From an uncultured Mycoplasmatota bacterium (GTDB taxonomy: Bacteria > Bacillota_I > Bacilli_A > RF39 > UBA660): a stretch of 64,000 nucleotides of DNA. A program made the translations under genes and the position numbers. The stretch lies in assembly GCA_900554305.1 (NCBI GenBank), contig USGV01000002.1, forward strand, positions 1 through 64,000, written 5' to 3'. The notes under the pieces were generated by a model, which made no database searches, had not been told where the DNA came from, and was given only the letters and a program-made list of their open reading frames with translations. Positions 28,001 through 35,362 of this stretch are shown here, piece by piece. Each line of letters starts with the position of its first letter. The stretch's first letter is position 1.

Positions 28001-28317
28001 ATAGATTTGGAAGAGTAAATGATGATATGCTTATTTATATGTATGAAGAGTGGTTTGAAAAGTTGGCTAAACGAGTGGGTGTTAAACGTGTATCTCAAAC
28101 TAAGAATTCTATTGAACTTGTATTTCCAGAGGAAGTTGTCTCTAAATTTAGAGTTGATGAGTTGTTTATGGATTCTTATGAGATTAGTCCCTCTTTTAGA
28201 TTTTTAAGTAGGGGTTCTAATTTGGTGATTATTTTAGATATTATAAAATTAGAAAAACATCCGATTTATTATTTAGTTTCTTTACTTGATTTAATTTATG
28301 GCAAATTTTTGTCATAA
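25027..28317 (+). CDS. mfd: Transcription-repair coupling factor Mfd
   Basis: DNA translocase that removes stalled RNA polymerase and recruits UvrA. Domains in order: UvrB-homology region (about 1-330), RNA polymerase-interacting CarD-like module (GDYVVHNIHGIGVYNGIK, about 425), helicase with Walker A GDVGFGKTEVAF and VIDEEQRFGV, translocation motif region (VGRVGRSDKFAYAYLMY), and the C-terminal TRCF domain. Length is 1096 aa, about 80 shorter than B. subtilis Mfd. GTGATTTT precedes the start. Confidence 0.96.
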   Translation: MNVFEQIGTIELKKNMGITGVTDEFFCVLLYSTLQREKKNILVVVNSLYEANQLYSSLSNYTDNVSLFPMDDFLTSEALAISPELRYNRLETINKVLEQPNIVITNLMGYLRFLPTKKNYQQAFLNLEVGNTINPQELVEKLVQSGYTRDTIVNKTGEFAVRGFIIDVFPVESDTAVRIEFFDDEIESIRYFDCNTQKSLSSISSILIRPCSEFLTTKIVEEDSSKQKFLPFYEEVSSILDYLGDSITFFKDYEQLKVSFSQIMEEVLTYRSTKDAEFNGKYMFDFLDIHPTFPIYYMNIDHYLSNNILDLSVHTINNFNENADSINQFIRQSINDGKTVVLCLKKYQIFSVMKFLNMKVVETDFDHIIPNEVNLVSTPLKAGFVYQNYVFLTANELFLVKEKQKKYRTKFKYSSSISDINKLSVGDYVVHNIHGIGVYNGIKTLSLSGVQKDYVEVLYQGEDKLYIPVEKIDLLNKYTGKEGYAPKVNKLGGSEWEKTKNRVKKKVQDMADDLLQLYAEREARQGFAFSPDCDMLLDFEAEFPYELTPDQKRAIAQIKEDMEKPTPMDRLLCGDVGFGKTEVAFVAAFKAILDSKQVLFLCPTTILSNQHYENAMERFKDFPVSIGLLNRFTSPKEVKRIIEGISNGTIDLVFGTHRLLSDDIKPKNLGLLVIDEEQRFGVTHKEKIKRYKTNVDVLTLTATPIPRTLQMSLVGIRSLSLIETPPVNRYPVQTYVIEENNQILKDAIYKELSRDGQVFILYNKVESIEEEMYRIQNLVPDARIITAHGQMNKNALENRILDFINHEYDILVCTTIIETGIDIPNVNTLIIMDADRFGLSQLYQIRGRVGRSDKFAYAYLMYHPAKVLTESAVKRLNVIKEFTALGSGFSIATRDLSIRGAGDILGSEQAGFIDSVGIDLYLRLLNEEVARKKNIELPLEEEEIDSKPLLNVSTHIDDHYVSEDDLKIEIHRKINEIDSAEKLEDVKAELEDRFGRVNDDMLIYMYEEWFEKLAKRVGVKRVSQTKNSIELVFPEEVVSKFRVDELFMDSYEISPSFRFLSRGSNLVIILDIIKLEKHPIYYLVSLLDLIYGKFLS

Positions 28318-28371
28318 TCTTGACTAGATGAAGTTGCATTTGTTACACTTACAATACTAGGATGTGGTAGT

Positions 28372-29034
28372 ATGAATCAGGAGACAATTGAGGATTTTAG
28401 ACAAAAACACTTTGAAAATTATAAAAATGCAGTATTAGAAACCTTGAAAAATAATACTATCTCTTTGTTTGATGATGATATTTTATCTTTATTAAAAAAA
28501 CCTCCGCTTGATTCTATGGATGTTATTAAATGTAAGTTTTTAGAGTTAGCTAAACGACATAAGACAATTATTAAAGCGGATGTGTTAGATAAAATTTTAG
28601 AGGATTATCGAAAAAAAGTTATTACTTATATTTCTGATTGGAAAAAAATAAGGATAACTGAACTCCAAAAAATTATTATTTCTTTTTCTCCAAAAAAGGA
28701 AACTGATGTTATTAAATTTAATAAAAAAGATTTTATTCCTTTAAATCGTAAATTGAAAAAAACAATAAAAGCAGATATTAGTACTATAATTGAGAAAAAA
28801 ATTGTCAAAAATGTAAATCAATTATTTACAAAAAACATTGATGAAAAAACTGCTGATACACTTTCAAATGAGATGATAAAATTTGTTCGTTCTACTTATA
28901 TCAAGCAGCTTTTAGAAAGTATAGATTTTAAAGTAATTGTTAAGGATACGACCTTAATTAATGGTGTGAGAGAACAAGGAGAAAGATTTTTATTTACTAA
29001 GTTGAATTCTTATTTATTAAATGGAAATGAGTAA
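28372..29034 (+). CDS. Hypothetical protein, helical and lysine-rich
   Basis: A 220-aa protein I do not recognise. It is rich in Lys, Ile and Leu, with no signal peptide, membrane segment, cysteine motif or nucleotide-binding loop, and looks mainly alpha-helical. A segment near residues 115-150 is strongly basic. The upstream site is AGGATGTGGTAGT with only moderate strength. It lies between mfd and spoVT, where B. subtilis has nothing, and is followed by a terminator. Codon use resembles its neighbours. Confidence 0.75.
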   Translation: MNQETIEDFRQKHFENYKNAVLETLKNNTISLFDDDILSLLKKPPLDSMDVIKCKFLELAKRHKTIIKADVLDKILEDYRKKVITYISDWKKIRITELQKIIISFSPKKETDVIKFNKKDFIPLNRKLKKTIKADISTIIEKKIVKNVNQLFTKNIDEKTADTLSNEMIKFVRSTYIKQLLESIDFKVIVKDTTLINGVREQGERFLFTKLNSYLLNGNE

Positions 29035-29041
29035 ATATATT

Positions 29042-29072
29042 AAAGAAGACAAAAAATGTTCTTCTTTTTTTT
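29042..29072 (+). terminator. Terminator before spoVT
   Basis: AAAGAAGA / TCTTCTTT stem followed by a long T run, just after the hypothetical gene. Confidence 0.75.
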
Positions 29073-29203
29073 GTATGTTTTTTGATATGGAAATATTTAC
29101 CAAGGGAAATTTTGGGAATATTGATTATAATAAATTATGAAAAGCGGTATAAATTTAGAAAAAATTGAAACAATAGTAGTATGGGAAAGTGAGGAATAAT
29201 TAT

Positions 29204-29731
29204 ATGAAATCAACAGGTGTAGTTAGAAGAGTGGATGATTTAGGAAGAATTGTTATTCCAAAAGAAATTCGCCGTACTCTTAGAATCAGGGATGGTGAGT
29301 CTTTAGAAATCTTTGTAGATAGAGAAATGATTGCTTTAAAAAAGTTTTCTAAGATGACGGATATGGATGAGATTTCTAAACAATTGGTTGATATTGTAAA
29401 TTCAGTTACAGGACAGAGTGTATTTATTACAGATCGTGATAATTTTATTGCAGCTAGTGGAAATCTAAAAAAGAAGTATTTGAATAAATCTATTTCTAAA
29501 GCTTTAGAATTTATTATGAAAGAACGTAGTATAGTAGTGGAGAGAGAATTACATAATATTGAACTTCTTGATTCTGATATAGAACAGTATGCTTATGTTA
29601 TTTCTCCAGTTATTATGAATGGTGATGCGATTGGTTTAGTTTTAATTATTTCTGAACAAAGTGTTGGTCAGGTCGAAGAGAAGATGGCTGATGTTGTCTC
29701 TAAATTTTTAGGAAAACATATTGAAGAATAG
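29204..29731 (+). CDS. spoVT: Stage V sporulation protein T (AbrB-like regulator)
   Basis: Transcriptional regulator of forespore genes in spore formers. The N-terminal swapped-hairpin AbrB domain reads TGVVRRVDDLGRIVIPKEIRRTL and IRDGESLEIFVDREMIALKK. The C-terminal GAF-like domain (about 55-175) includes FITDRDNFIAASG. Length of 175 aa compares with 178 in B. subtilis. ATG 29204 lies after GTGAGGA; a GTG in that site is an alternative start adding five residues. Position downstream of mfd is as in Bacillus, with one gene inserted. Confidence 0.93.
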   Translation: MKSTGVVRRVDDLGRIVIPKEIRRTLRIRDGESLEIFVDREMIALKKFSKMTDMDEISKQLVDIVNSVTGQSVFITDRDNFIAASGNLKKKYLNKSISKALEFIMKERSIVVERELHNIELLDSDIEQYAYVISPVIMNGDAIGLVLIISEQSVGQVEEKMADVVSKFLGKHIEE

Positions 29732-29740
29732 TTTTTTTTA

Positions 29741-29749
29741 TGTTATACT
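29741..29749 (+). promoter_or_regulatory. Promoter -10 of the metG T-box transcript
   Basis: TGT-TATACT just before the T-box leader; the -35 is not clear. Confidence 0.5.
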
Positions 29750-29756
29750 CTAGCCA

Positions 29757-29980
29757 TATTGATTGTGATGAGGAAGAGTCTTATAAAAAAATGTTTAGCT
29801 TAGAGATTCCGGTTGGTGAAAAAGGAAATAAACTTTTTATAAGATATGGCTTCTGAACTATTACATCGATATGTAGGTGTAATCGTAGATAGGCGTTAAC
29901 TATTTGAGTGTATAATATTTACTATTATAAAATAAGGTGGTACCGCGAAACTTCGTCCTTATGTTTATAATAGTTTTTTT
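29757..29980 (+). promoter_or_regulatory. T-box riboswitch (methionine)
   Basis: Stem I opens with GATGAGGAAGAG, and the arm GTCTTATAAAAA pairs with CTTTTTATAAGAT. The specifier ATG lies at 29846-29848, directly 3' of that arm. The T-box AAGGTGGTACCGCG at 29934-29947 carries TGGT for pairing with the NCCA end of uncharged tRNA-Met. The terminator (ACTATTATAAAATAAGG with CCTTATGTTTATAATAGT, then seven T) ends at 29980. Uncharged tRNA-Met should allow read-through into metG. Confidence 0.93.
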
Positions 29981-29996
29981 ATTAGGAGGGAGAATT

Positions 29997-31538
29997 ATGA
30001 AAGAAAAATTTTATTTAACAACTGCTATTGCTTATACATCTGGTAAGCCACACATAGGTAATACTTATGAAATTGTATTGGCAGATGCAATAGCGAGATA
30101 TAAGAGATTTAAGGGATATGATGTTTATTTTCAAACTGGTACCGATGAACACGGACAAAAAATTGAAGAGAAAGCAAAGATTGCTGGTGTAAGTCCACAG
30201 GAATTTGTTGATGAACAAGCAGCAGAAGTAAAACGTATTTGGGATTTGATGGATGCTAGTTACGATAAATTTGTTAGAACGACTGATCCTCATCATAAGA
30301 AAATAGTTCAGCATATTTTTAAAAAGATGTATGATCAAGGTGATATTTATAAAGGTGAATATACTGGACTTTACTGTACTCCTTGCGAGTCTTTTTGGAC
30401 TGAGTCTCAACTTGTTGATGGAAAATGCCCTGATTGTGGTAGAGAAGTTAAAGAGGCAAAAGAAGAAGCATATTTCTTTAAATTAAGTAAATATCAAAAA
30501 CAGTTGGAAGAATATATTGAAAGTCATCCTGATTTTATCCAGCCAGAAGCAAGAAAGAATGAGATGTTAAATAACTTTATTAAACCAGGGTTACAAGATT
30601 TATGTGTTTCTCGTACTTCATTTAAGTGGGGAATTCCTGTGGATTTTGATTCTAACCATGTTGTTTATGTATGGCTTGATGCTTTGACTAATTATATTAC
30701 TAATATAGGTTATGATGTAGATGAAGTAACTGGTGAGTTTAAAAAGTTATGGCCTGCAGATTTACAAGTTATAGGAAAAGATATCGTACGTTTCCATTCT
30801 ATTTATTGGCCTTGTTTCTTATGGTCTTTAGATCTTCCACTTCCAAAGAAGATATTTGGTCATCCTTGGTTACTTATGAATAATGATAAGATGAGTAAGT
30901 CTAAAGGTAATGTTATTTATGCAGATGAATTAGTAGAAGCTTTTGGAGTAGATGCAGTACGTTATTATTTACTACATGAAATTCCTTTTGCTAGTGATGG
31001 TAATATTACTTATGATTTATTAATTGATCATATTAATGGAGAATTAGCTAATGTATTGGGTAATTTAGTACAAAGATCTATTTCCATGGGCAATAAGTAT
31101 TTTGATGGAGTTGTTCGTGGTACTGATGCTGTAGAAGATATTGATTTAGAATTAGAAAGTAAATTGAAAAATTTAGAAAACATAGTGGAAGAGAAGATGG
31201 ATGCTTTACAAATAAGTGATGCTATTACGGAGATATTTAATGTATTACGATTTACTAATAAATATATAGATGAAACAACACCATGGGTTCTTGCTAAAGA
31301 TGATAGTAAAAAGGATCGTTTACAAAATGTTATCTATCATTTATTAGAATCTATTCGCGTTTGTTCACTTTATTTAGAACCATTTATGCCAAGCACTAGT
31401 AAAGAAATTAGAAAGCAATTAAATACTTCTGATACAAATATTGTTTATAACAGTTCTAATGAGTATCATTTAGAAACTCCTTCTGTATTATTCCAAAGAA
31501 TTGATAGAGATAAGTTCTTTGCTGAAAATGTAAAATAG
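29997..31538 (+). CDS. metG: Methionyl-tRNA synthetase
   Basis: Class I synthetase with the HIGH motif in SGKPHIGNTYE and KMSKS in DKMSKSKGNVIYA. A zinc knuckle is complete: CTPCESFWTESQ then GKCPDCGRE. Length is 513 aa; it lacks the C-terminal EMAP-like tRNA-binding domain that brings B. subtilis MetS to 664 aa. ATG 29997 follows AGGAGGGAGAA; in-frame codons upstream lie in the T-box. Controlled by the Met T-box immediately upstream. Confidence 0.96.
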   Translation: MKEKFYLTTAIAYTSGKPHIGNTYEIVLADAIARYKRFKGYDVYFQTGTDEHGQKIEEKAKIAGVSPQEFVDEQAAEVKRIWDLMDASYDKFVRTTDPHHKKIVQHIFKKMYDQGDIYKGEYTGLYCTPCESFWTESQLVDGKCPDCGREVKEAKEEAYFFKLSKYQKQLEEYIESHPDFIQPEARKNEMLNNFIKPGLQDLCVSRTSFKWGIPVDFDSNHVVYVWLDALTNYITNIGYDVDEVTGEFKKLWPADLQVIGKDIVRFHSIYWPCFLWSLDLPLPKKIFGHPWLLMNNDKMSKSKGNVIYADELVEAFGVDAVRYYLLHEIPFASDGNITYDLLIDHINGELANVLGNLVQRSISMGNKYFDGVVRGTDAVEDIDLELESKLKNLENIVEEKMDALQISDAITEIFNVLRFTNKYIDETTPWVLAKDDSKKDRLQNVIYHLLESIRVCSLYLEPFMPSTSKEIRKQLNTSDTNIVYNSSNEYHLETPSVLFQRIDRDKFFAENVK

Positions 31539-31550
31539 TTTGTCAATTAT

Positions 31551-31587
31551 AAAAAGAAAGATGTAAAATTATGTCTTTCTTTTTTTG
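31551..31587 (+). terminator. Terminator after metG
   Basis: AAAAAGAAAGA / TCTTTCTTTTT stem with a 12-base loop, T-rich tail. Confidence 0.75.
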
Positions 31588-31633
31588 TGTGTGTTATAGT
31601 TAAAGAGTAGTTGCTGTAAGAAAGGATAAGATT

Positions 31634-31807
31634 ATGTCAAAAAATATTGTGCAGTTTTTTACAGTAGATTTAGTTTTCTTTTTAGGAATATTTTTCTTAC
31701 TTATTTATATAAGTGTTACGAAAAATATTTTAGATGTTTGTTATTTGTTTTTTTTAATAACCTATCGTTTTGTAGCTAAATATTGTGAGTGGAAAAAATA
31801 TCATTAA
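31634..31807 (+). CDS. Small hydrophobic membrane protein
   Basis: A 57-codon ORF starting MSKNIVQFFTVDLVFFLGIF and ending KYCEWKKYH, with one or two hydrophobic segments (about 8-27 and 34-44). AAAGGAT lies eight bases upstream and a -10-like TGTTATAGT stands before it. It overlaps nothing on its left and ends 28 bases before tatD. No family recognised; a chance ORF is possible. Confidence 0.5.
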   Translation: MSKNIVQFFTVDLVFFLGIFFLLIYISVTKNILDVCYLFFLITYRFVAKYCEWKKYH

Positions 31808-31835
31808 TATGATATTTTTATTTTGGAGGTATTTT

Positions 31836-32588
31836 ATGTTTGTAGATACACATTGTCATTTGTCTAATGAAGATTATAAGAATATAGAAGAAGTTTTAAA
31901 AGAAAATAGACAGGCTGGAGTAAGTTCAATTATTATATCTGGATGTACGAAAGAAAGTATTAGTGAATCATTAGAATATGCAAAAAAATATTCTGATGTT
32001 TTTGTAACTATTGGTTATCATCCATCCGAAGCAGATATTATTATTGATTCAGATTTATCTTTCTTGGAGGAACAGTTATGTTTAGATAAAGTAGTTGGAT
32101 TGGGAGAAATCGGTTTAGATTATCATTATGGTAAAGAAAATAGGGAGAAACAAATATCTTTGTTTGAAAAACAATTAGCTATTGCTGAGAAACATCATTT
32201 GCCTGTTGTTATTCATAGTCGTGATGCTACTTTTGATACTATAGATTGTTTGAAAAAATATTCTGTAAGCGGAGTTATTCATTGTTTTAGCGGAAGTCTA
32301 GAAACTGCAAAAGAATATATGAAAATGGGATTTTTTTTGGGAATTGGCGGAGTTATTACTTTTAAGAATAGCAATTTAGCAGATACTGTTACTAAAATTC
32401 CTTTAGATAGTATTGTTTTAGAAACGGATAGTCCTTATTTAACACCGGTTCCATATCGTGGAGAGAAAAATAGTTCTAAGTATATACCATTCATTGCAGA
32501 AAAAATAGCTAATTGTAAGAATGTTTCTCTTAAACAAGTGGCGGAAATTACTACATCTAATGCTAAGTATATTTTTCATTTAGATTAG
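31836..32588 (+). CDS. tatD: TatD-family metal-dependent DNase
   Basis: TIM-barrel hydrolase of the TatD family, acting on DNA ends or quality control of tRNA/DNA. Metal ligands are visible in VDTHCHL, GEIGLDYHY, VIHSRDA, IHCFSGSLE and ETDSPYLTPVPYRG. Length of 250 aa is normal. ATG 31836 follows TTGGAGGT. Position after metG matches metS-dnaseD of B. subtilis. Confidence 0.95.
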   Translation: MFVDTHCHLSNEDYKNIEEVLKENRQAGVSSIIISGCTKESISESLEYAKKYSDVFVTIGYHPSEADIIIDSDLSFLEEQLCLDKVVGLGEIGLDYHYGKENREKQISLFEKQLAIAEKHHLPVVIHSRDATFDTIDCLKKYSVSGVIHCFSGSLETAKEYMKMGFFLGIGGVITFKNSNLADTVTKIPLDSIVLETDSPYLTPVPYRGEKNSSKYIPFIAEKIANCKNVSLKQVAEITTSNAKYIFHLD

Positions 32589-32589
32589 G

Positions 32590-32618
32590 TTGAAAAAAAA
32601 GATAAAATAGTGTATTCT
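32590..32618 (+). promoter_or_regulatory. Promoter of the TasA-like cassette
   Basis: TTGAAA, 17 bases, TATTCT, about 27 bases before the start of the first paralogue. Confidence 0.65.
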
Positions 32619-32644
32619 TAATACTATAAGATAGGGGTTGCTAT

Positions 32645-33247
32645 ATGAAAGTATTTAATAAATTACAGCAGCATCAGACATTATTTATTTTGATTATTTT
32701 GATTTTGATAGCTATTTTTTCATTTATACTTTGCCTATTTCTTTATTCTTATGGTAATACTGAGAATACAAAAAATGCTACTTTGATTTTTTCTTATTCA
32801 GAAAATTCTAACGGTTTAGAAGTTGATAATTCTATGCCTATCACTGATGCTATAGGGAAACAACTTACATTTTCTCCTGATCAAACAAAATATGGGTATA
32901 GTGAATTTAGTATTTCTTCTACTATGGAAGGTATAGAATCTGTTAATTATGAAATTTATGCTATACCTGTTGGTGTGGCTTTAGAGCTTCCTACAGATTA
33001 TGTTAAAGTTTACTTGACGGATGGTAAAGATGATTCTCCTATGGAGGATTATCGTTCGTCTATTCCTACTTATAGTGATTTAAAAGTAGCCAAGGCTGAT
33101 CCTGCTGGAAAGAAACTTTATTCAGGTGTATTGGAGAAAGAAGAAACAAAAAAATTTAGATTACGTATTTGGTTGAGGGATACTTATCCAATTACAATGG
33201 AAAAACGTAGTTTTAAAATTTTACTTTATGCTAAGGTAATAGATTAG
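32645..33247 (+). CDS. TasA/CalY-like surface protein paralogue 1, membrane-anchored
   Basis: A 200-aa protein with one N-terminal membrane segment (about 13-36) and an outside domain. It shares three blocks with the next two genes: MPITDAIGKQL, FSISSTMEGIESVNYEIY and FRLRIWLRD. Unlike paralogue 3 it has no Ala-Ala-Phe processing site after the hydrophobic stretch, so it may stay anchored. First gene of the cassette, nine bases from the next, with its own promoter. Assignment to the TasA/camelysin group rests on similarity to paralogue 3 and on the SipW-like peptidase nearby. Confidence 0.68.
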   Translation: MKVFNKLQQHQTLFILIILILIAIFSFILCLFLYSYGNTENTKNATLIFSYSENSNGLEVDNSMPITDAIGKQLTFSPDQTKYGYSEFSISSTMEGIESVNYEIYAIPVGVALELPTDYVKVYLTDGKDDSPMEDYRSSIPTYSDLKVAKADPAGKKLYSGVLEKEETKKFRLRIWLRDTYPITMEKRSFKILLYAKVID

Positions 33248-33255
33248 GAGGATAT

Positions 33256-33849
33256 ATGGAAAATAATTATAGGACAAGAAATGTAGTATTTATTGTTTTG
33301 GGGATTAGTCTAATTTTAATTTTAGTTGTTGTGTTTGCTTTTATGATGTTTTTTAGAGAACAAAAACAGAACGTGAATGAGGTAGTAAAAAATAGTGTTG
33401 TTACTATGAATTATAAAACTTCTACTAATGAATTTTCTCTTACCAATTTGACTCCTATGTCTAATGAAAGTGGCAAGGATTTAAGAGATGAGGGGAGTTA
33501 TTTTGATTTTTCGGTTTCTTCTAAGATGGATGAAGATGCTTCTGTTCAATATGAAATTGCTTTGATAAAAGATGATAGTTCTACTATTCCCGATAATGAT
33601 ATCGTTGTTTATTTAGAAAAACAGAGTAGTGGTACTTATGCCAAAGTAGAGGATCCTACTGTTTTTACTCCCATTAAGAAAAAAACAACTTTAGGTAGTC
33701 CCGCTAAATCTATGGTGTTGGATAAGGTAAATCTTTCTTCAGAAAAAGAAGTTAACTATAGATTAAGATTATGGGTAAGAGAGGGTGCTGTTGTAGATCC
33801 TAGTGCTACCTATTCTGTTAAAATCAAAGTGTTTGGACAAGCAAAATAG
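33256..33849 (+). CDS. TasA/CalY-like surface protein paralogue 2, membrane-anchored
   Basis: A 197-aa paralogue with an N-terminal membrane helix (about 10-32) and the shared blocks TPMSNESGKDL, FSVSSKMDEDASVQYEIALI and YRLRLWVRE. No signal-peptidase motif after the helix. AGGAGG ahead of the ATG. It is co-transcribed with paralogue 1 and followed by a terminator, so this pair may be made at a different level from paralogue 3. Confidence 0.68.
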   Translation: MENNYRTRNVVFIVLGISLILILVVVFAFMMFFREQKQNVNEVVKNSVVTMNYKTSTNEFSLTNLTPMSNESGKDLRDEGSYFDFSVSSKMDEDASVQYEIALIKDDSSTIPDNDIVVYLEKQSSGTYAKVEDPTVFTPIKKKTTLGSPAKSMVLDKVNLSSEKEVNYRLRLWVREGAVVDPSATYSVKIKVFGQAK

Positions 33850-33872
33850 ACTTCTTTGAAGTCTTTTATTTT
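33848..33872 (+). terminator. Terminator between paralogues 2 and 3
   Basis: GACTTC-TTT-GAAGTC hairpin followed by TTTTATTTT. Confidence 0.7.
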
Positions 33873-33928
33873 GATTTTTAATTTTTATATGATATGATTA
33901 AATTATTATAGTAGACGGAGGTTTTCAT

Positions 33929-34555
33929 ATGATTCAGTCAGAGTCTAAACAAATTTTATTATCTATTATTGGCATTGCTGTTTTAATTATTGCTTTTGTC
34001 GGTGTTTCTTATGCAGCGTTCACTACTGTTTTTAAAGATTCATATACCAATGGTATTTCTACAGGAACTATCTCTTTAGGTTTAGAAAATAATCGTGGAT
34101 CTTTGTCTATGGAAAATGTTATGCCTATTTCTGATGATGCGGGTAAGTTATTGGAGGGTAATGGCAATGTTTATGATTTTACCGTGCAAAGTAATCTATC
34201 TGCACATACTACTCTTAATTACGAAATTTCTGTGGAAAAAATTTCTTCTAATCAAGCAATGTTGGATAATTCTTCTGTAAGATTTTATTTACAACGTCTA
34301 GGTGATAACGGATATGAGGATACTACTATTACTCAAATTCCCCAACCATTTATACCATTAGAAGAGGTGAGTTTCCTTGGAAGTAAAAAAGGTAGCATGG
34401 TATTATATTCAGGTACTTTGGCGAATACATCAGGAACTAGTAAAGAGCTTAGAGAGAATTTTCGTTTACGTATGTGGGTATCTAAAGATACTATTATTGA
34501 TTCCGTTAGTCGGAATTTTGATATTAAACTAAATGTTACAGCAAAAGCGATTTAG
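33929..34555 (+). CDS. TasA/CalY-like secreted fibre protein (paralogue 3)
   Basis: A 208-aa protein whose N-terminus follows the SipW-substrate pattern: hydrophobic helix (9-25), then VSYAAFTTVFKDSY and STGTISLGLE. B. subtilis TasA has GGTWAAFND and ASGTLDLS at the same spacing. Shared blocks with paralogues 1 and 2 are MPISDDAGKLL, FTVQSNLSAHTTLNYEI and FRLRMWVSK. TasA and CalY are matrix fibre or surface proteins; I infer that this is the main secreted subunit. The signal-peptidase gene follows. ACGGAGG precedes the ATG. Confidence 0.75.
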   Translation: MIQSESKQILLSIIGIAVLIIAFVGVSYAAFTTVFKDSYTNGISTGTISLGLENNRGSLSMENVMPISDDAGKLLEGNGNVYDFTVQSNLSAHTTLNYEISVEKISSNQAMLDNSSVRFYLQRLGDNGYEDTTITQIPQPFIPLEEVSFLGSKKGSMVLYSGTLANTSGTSKELRENFRLRMWVSKDTIIDSVSRNFDIKLNVTAKAI

Positions 34556-34581
34556 AGGATGTAAACTCCTCTTTTTTTTTA
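34554..34581 (+). terminator. Terminator after paralogue 3
   Basis: AGAGGA / TCCTCT hairpin overlapping the stop codon, followed by nine T. Confidence 0.8.
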
Positions 34582-34598
34582 CCTTATAACTGGTTTTT

Positions 34599-34628
34599 TT
34601 GATTTTTGCGTGTTATTATGTTTATGAT
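34599..34628 (+). promoter_or_regulatory. Promoter of sipW-like gene
   Basis: TTGATT, 18 bases, TATGAT, ending 19 bases before the start codon. Confidence 0.5.
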
Positions 34629-34647
34629 GATAGATAGGAGGGCTATT

Positions 34648-35313
34648 ATGAAACAATACTTTGATACAAATCATGATGATGTTGTTTCTATCAAAGAAAT
34701 CATACAGTTCTTCTTTCATTTTATAACTAAGGTTATTTTGTATGTTATCTTTCTTTTATTAGCTCTTGTTTTTTTATTTTTTATTTTTTATTTTATTGAT
34801 TTATTATATAATCTTCGTTCTGGGGAAGATAAACCGCCACTTTTTGATGCTTATGTTATTGTGAGTCCTAGTATGGTTCCAACAATTAATGTACAAGATG
34901 CGATTATTGTAGCCAGAACTTCTCCTGAAGATTTAAAGCAGGGAGATATCATTAGTTATTTAGCAACGGATTCTTATTATGCTGGTAAAATTATTACTCA
35001 TAGAATTATCGGTATTAAAAAAGGGGCGGATGGTTCTTTACTTTATCGTACTAAAGGAGATAATAATAATGTCGCTGATGGAGTTTTAGTTAATGAAGAT
35101 AACGTTTATGGAAAAGTCTTGTTTAGAATTCCGATGCTTGGCTATATTAGGCAGTTTTTGTCTACGTATTTTGGCTGGATTCTTTGTATAGCACTTCCGC
35201 TTTTATATTTAATTATGGTGGAAGTAATTAAAGTACGTACACTTATGAAACAAAAGAAATTGAACGAGGCAAAAAAACAGTCTGTTTTGGAGAAAGACAT
35301 TGAAGTGATTTAA
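34648..35313 (+). CDS. sipW: SipW-type (ER-type) signal peptidase I
   Basis: Membrane signal peptidase of family S26B. The catalytic Ser is in VSPSMVPTI; the general base is His in KIITHRIIG, not the Lys of ordinary bacterial type I enzymes. KGDNNN supplies the conserved Asp region. Membrane helices lie at about 29-52 and 178-198. Length is 221 aa. SipW in B. subtilis processes TasA and TapA; here three TasA-like genes directly precede it. ATG 34648 follows ATAGGAGGG. Confidence 0.88.
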   Translation: MKQYFDTNHDDVVSIKEIIQFFFHFITKVILYVIFLLLALVFLFFIFYFIDLLYNLRSGEDKPPLFDAYVIVSPSMVPTINVQDAIIVARTSPEDLKQGDIISYLATDSYYAGKIITHRIIGIKKGADGSLLYRTKGDNNNVADGVLVNEDNVYGKVLFRIPMLGYIRQFLSTYFGWILCIALPLLYLIMVEVIKVRTLMKQKKLNEAKKQSVLEKDIEVI

Positions 35314-35333
35314 TTTATTGTCTTTCTTTTTTT
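35291..35333 (+). terminator. Terminator after sipW-like gene
   Basis: AGAAAGACA / TGTCTTTCT stem whose loop contains the stop codon, then seven T. Confidence 0.7.
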
Positions 35334-35362
35334 ATTATGTTATATTTTTGGTGGTGATAAGT

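Noticed and set aside
29116-29178. Sigma-G promoter for spoVT
   Set aside because: GAATA and GTATA occur, but no CATNHTA -10 stands at 17-18 bases.
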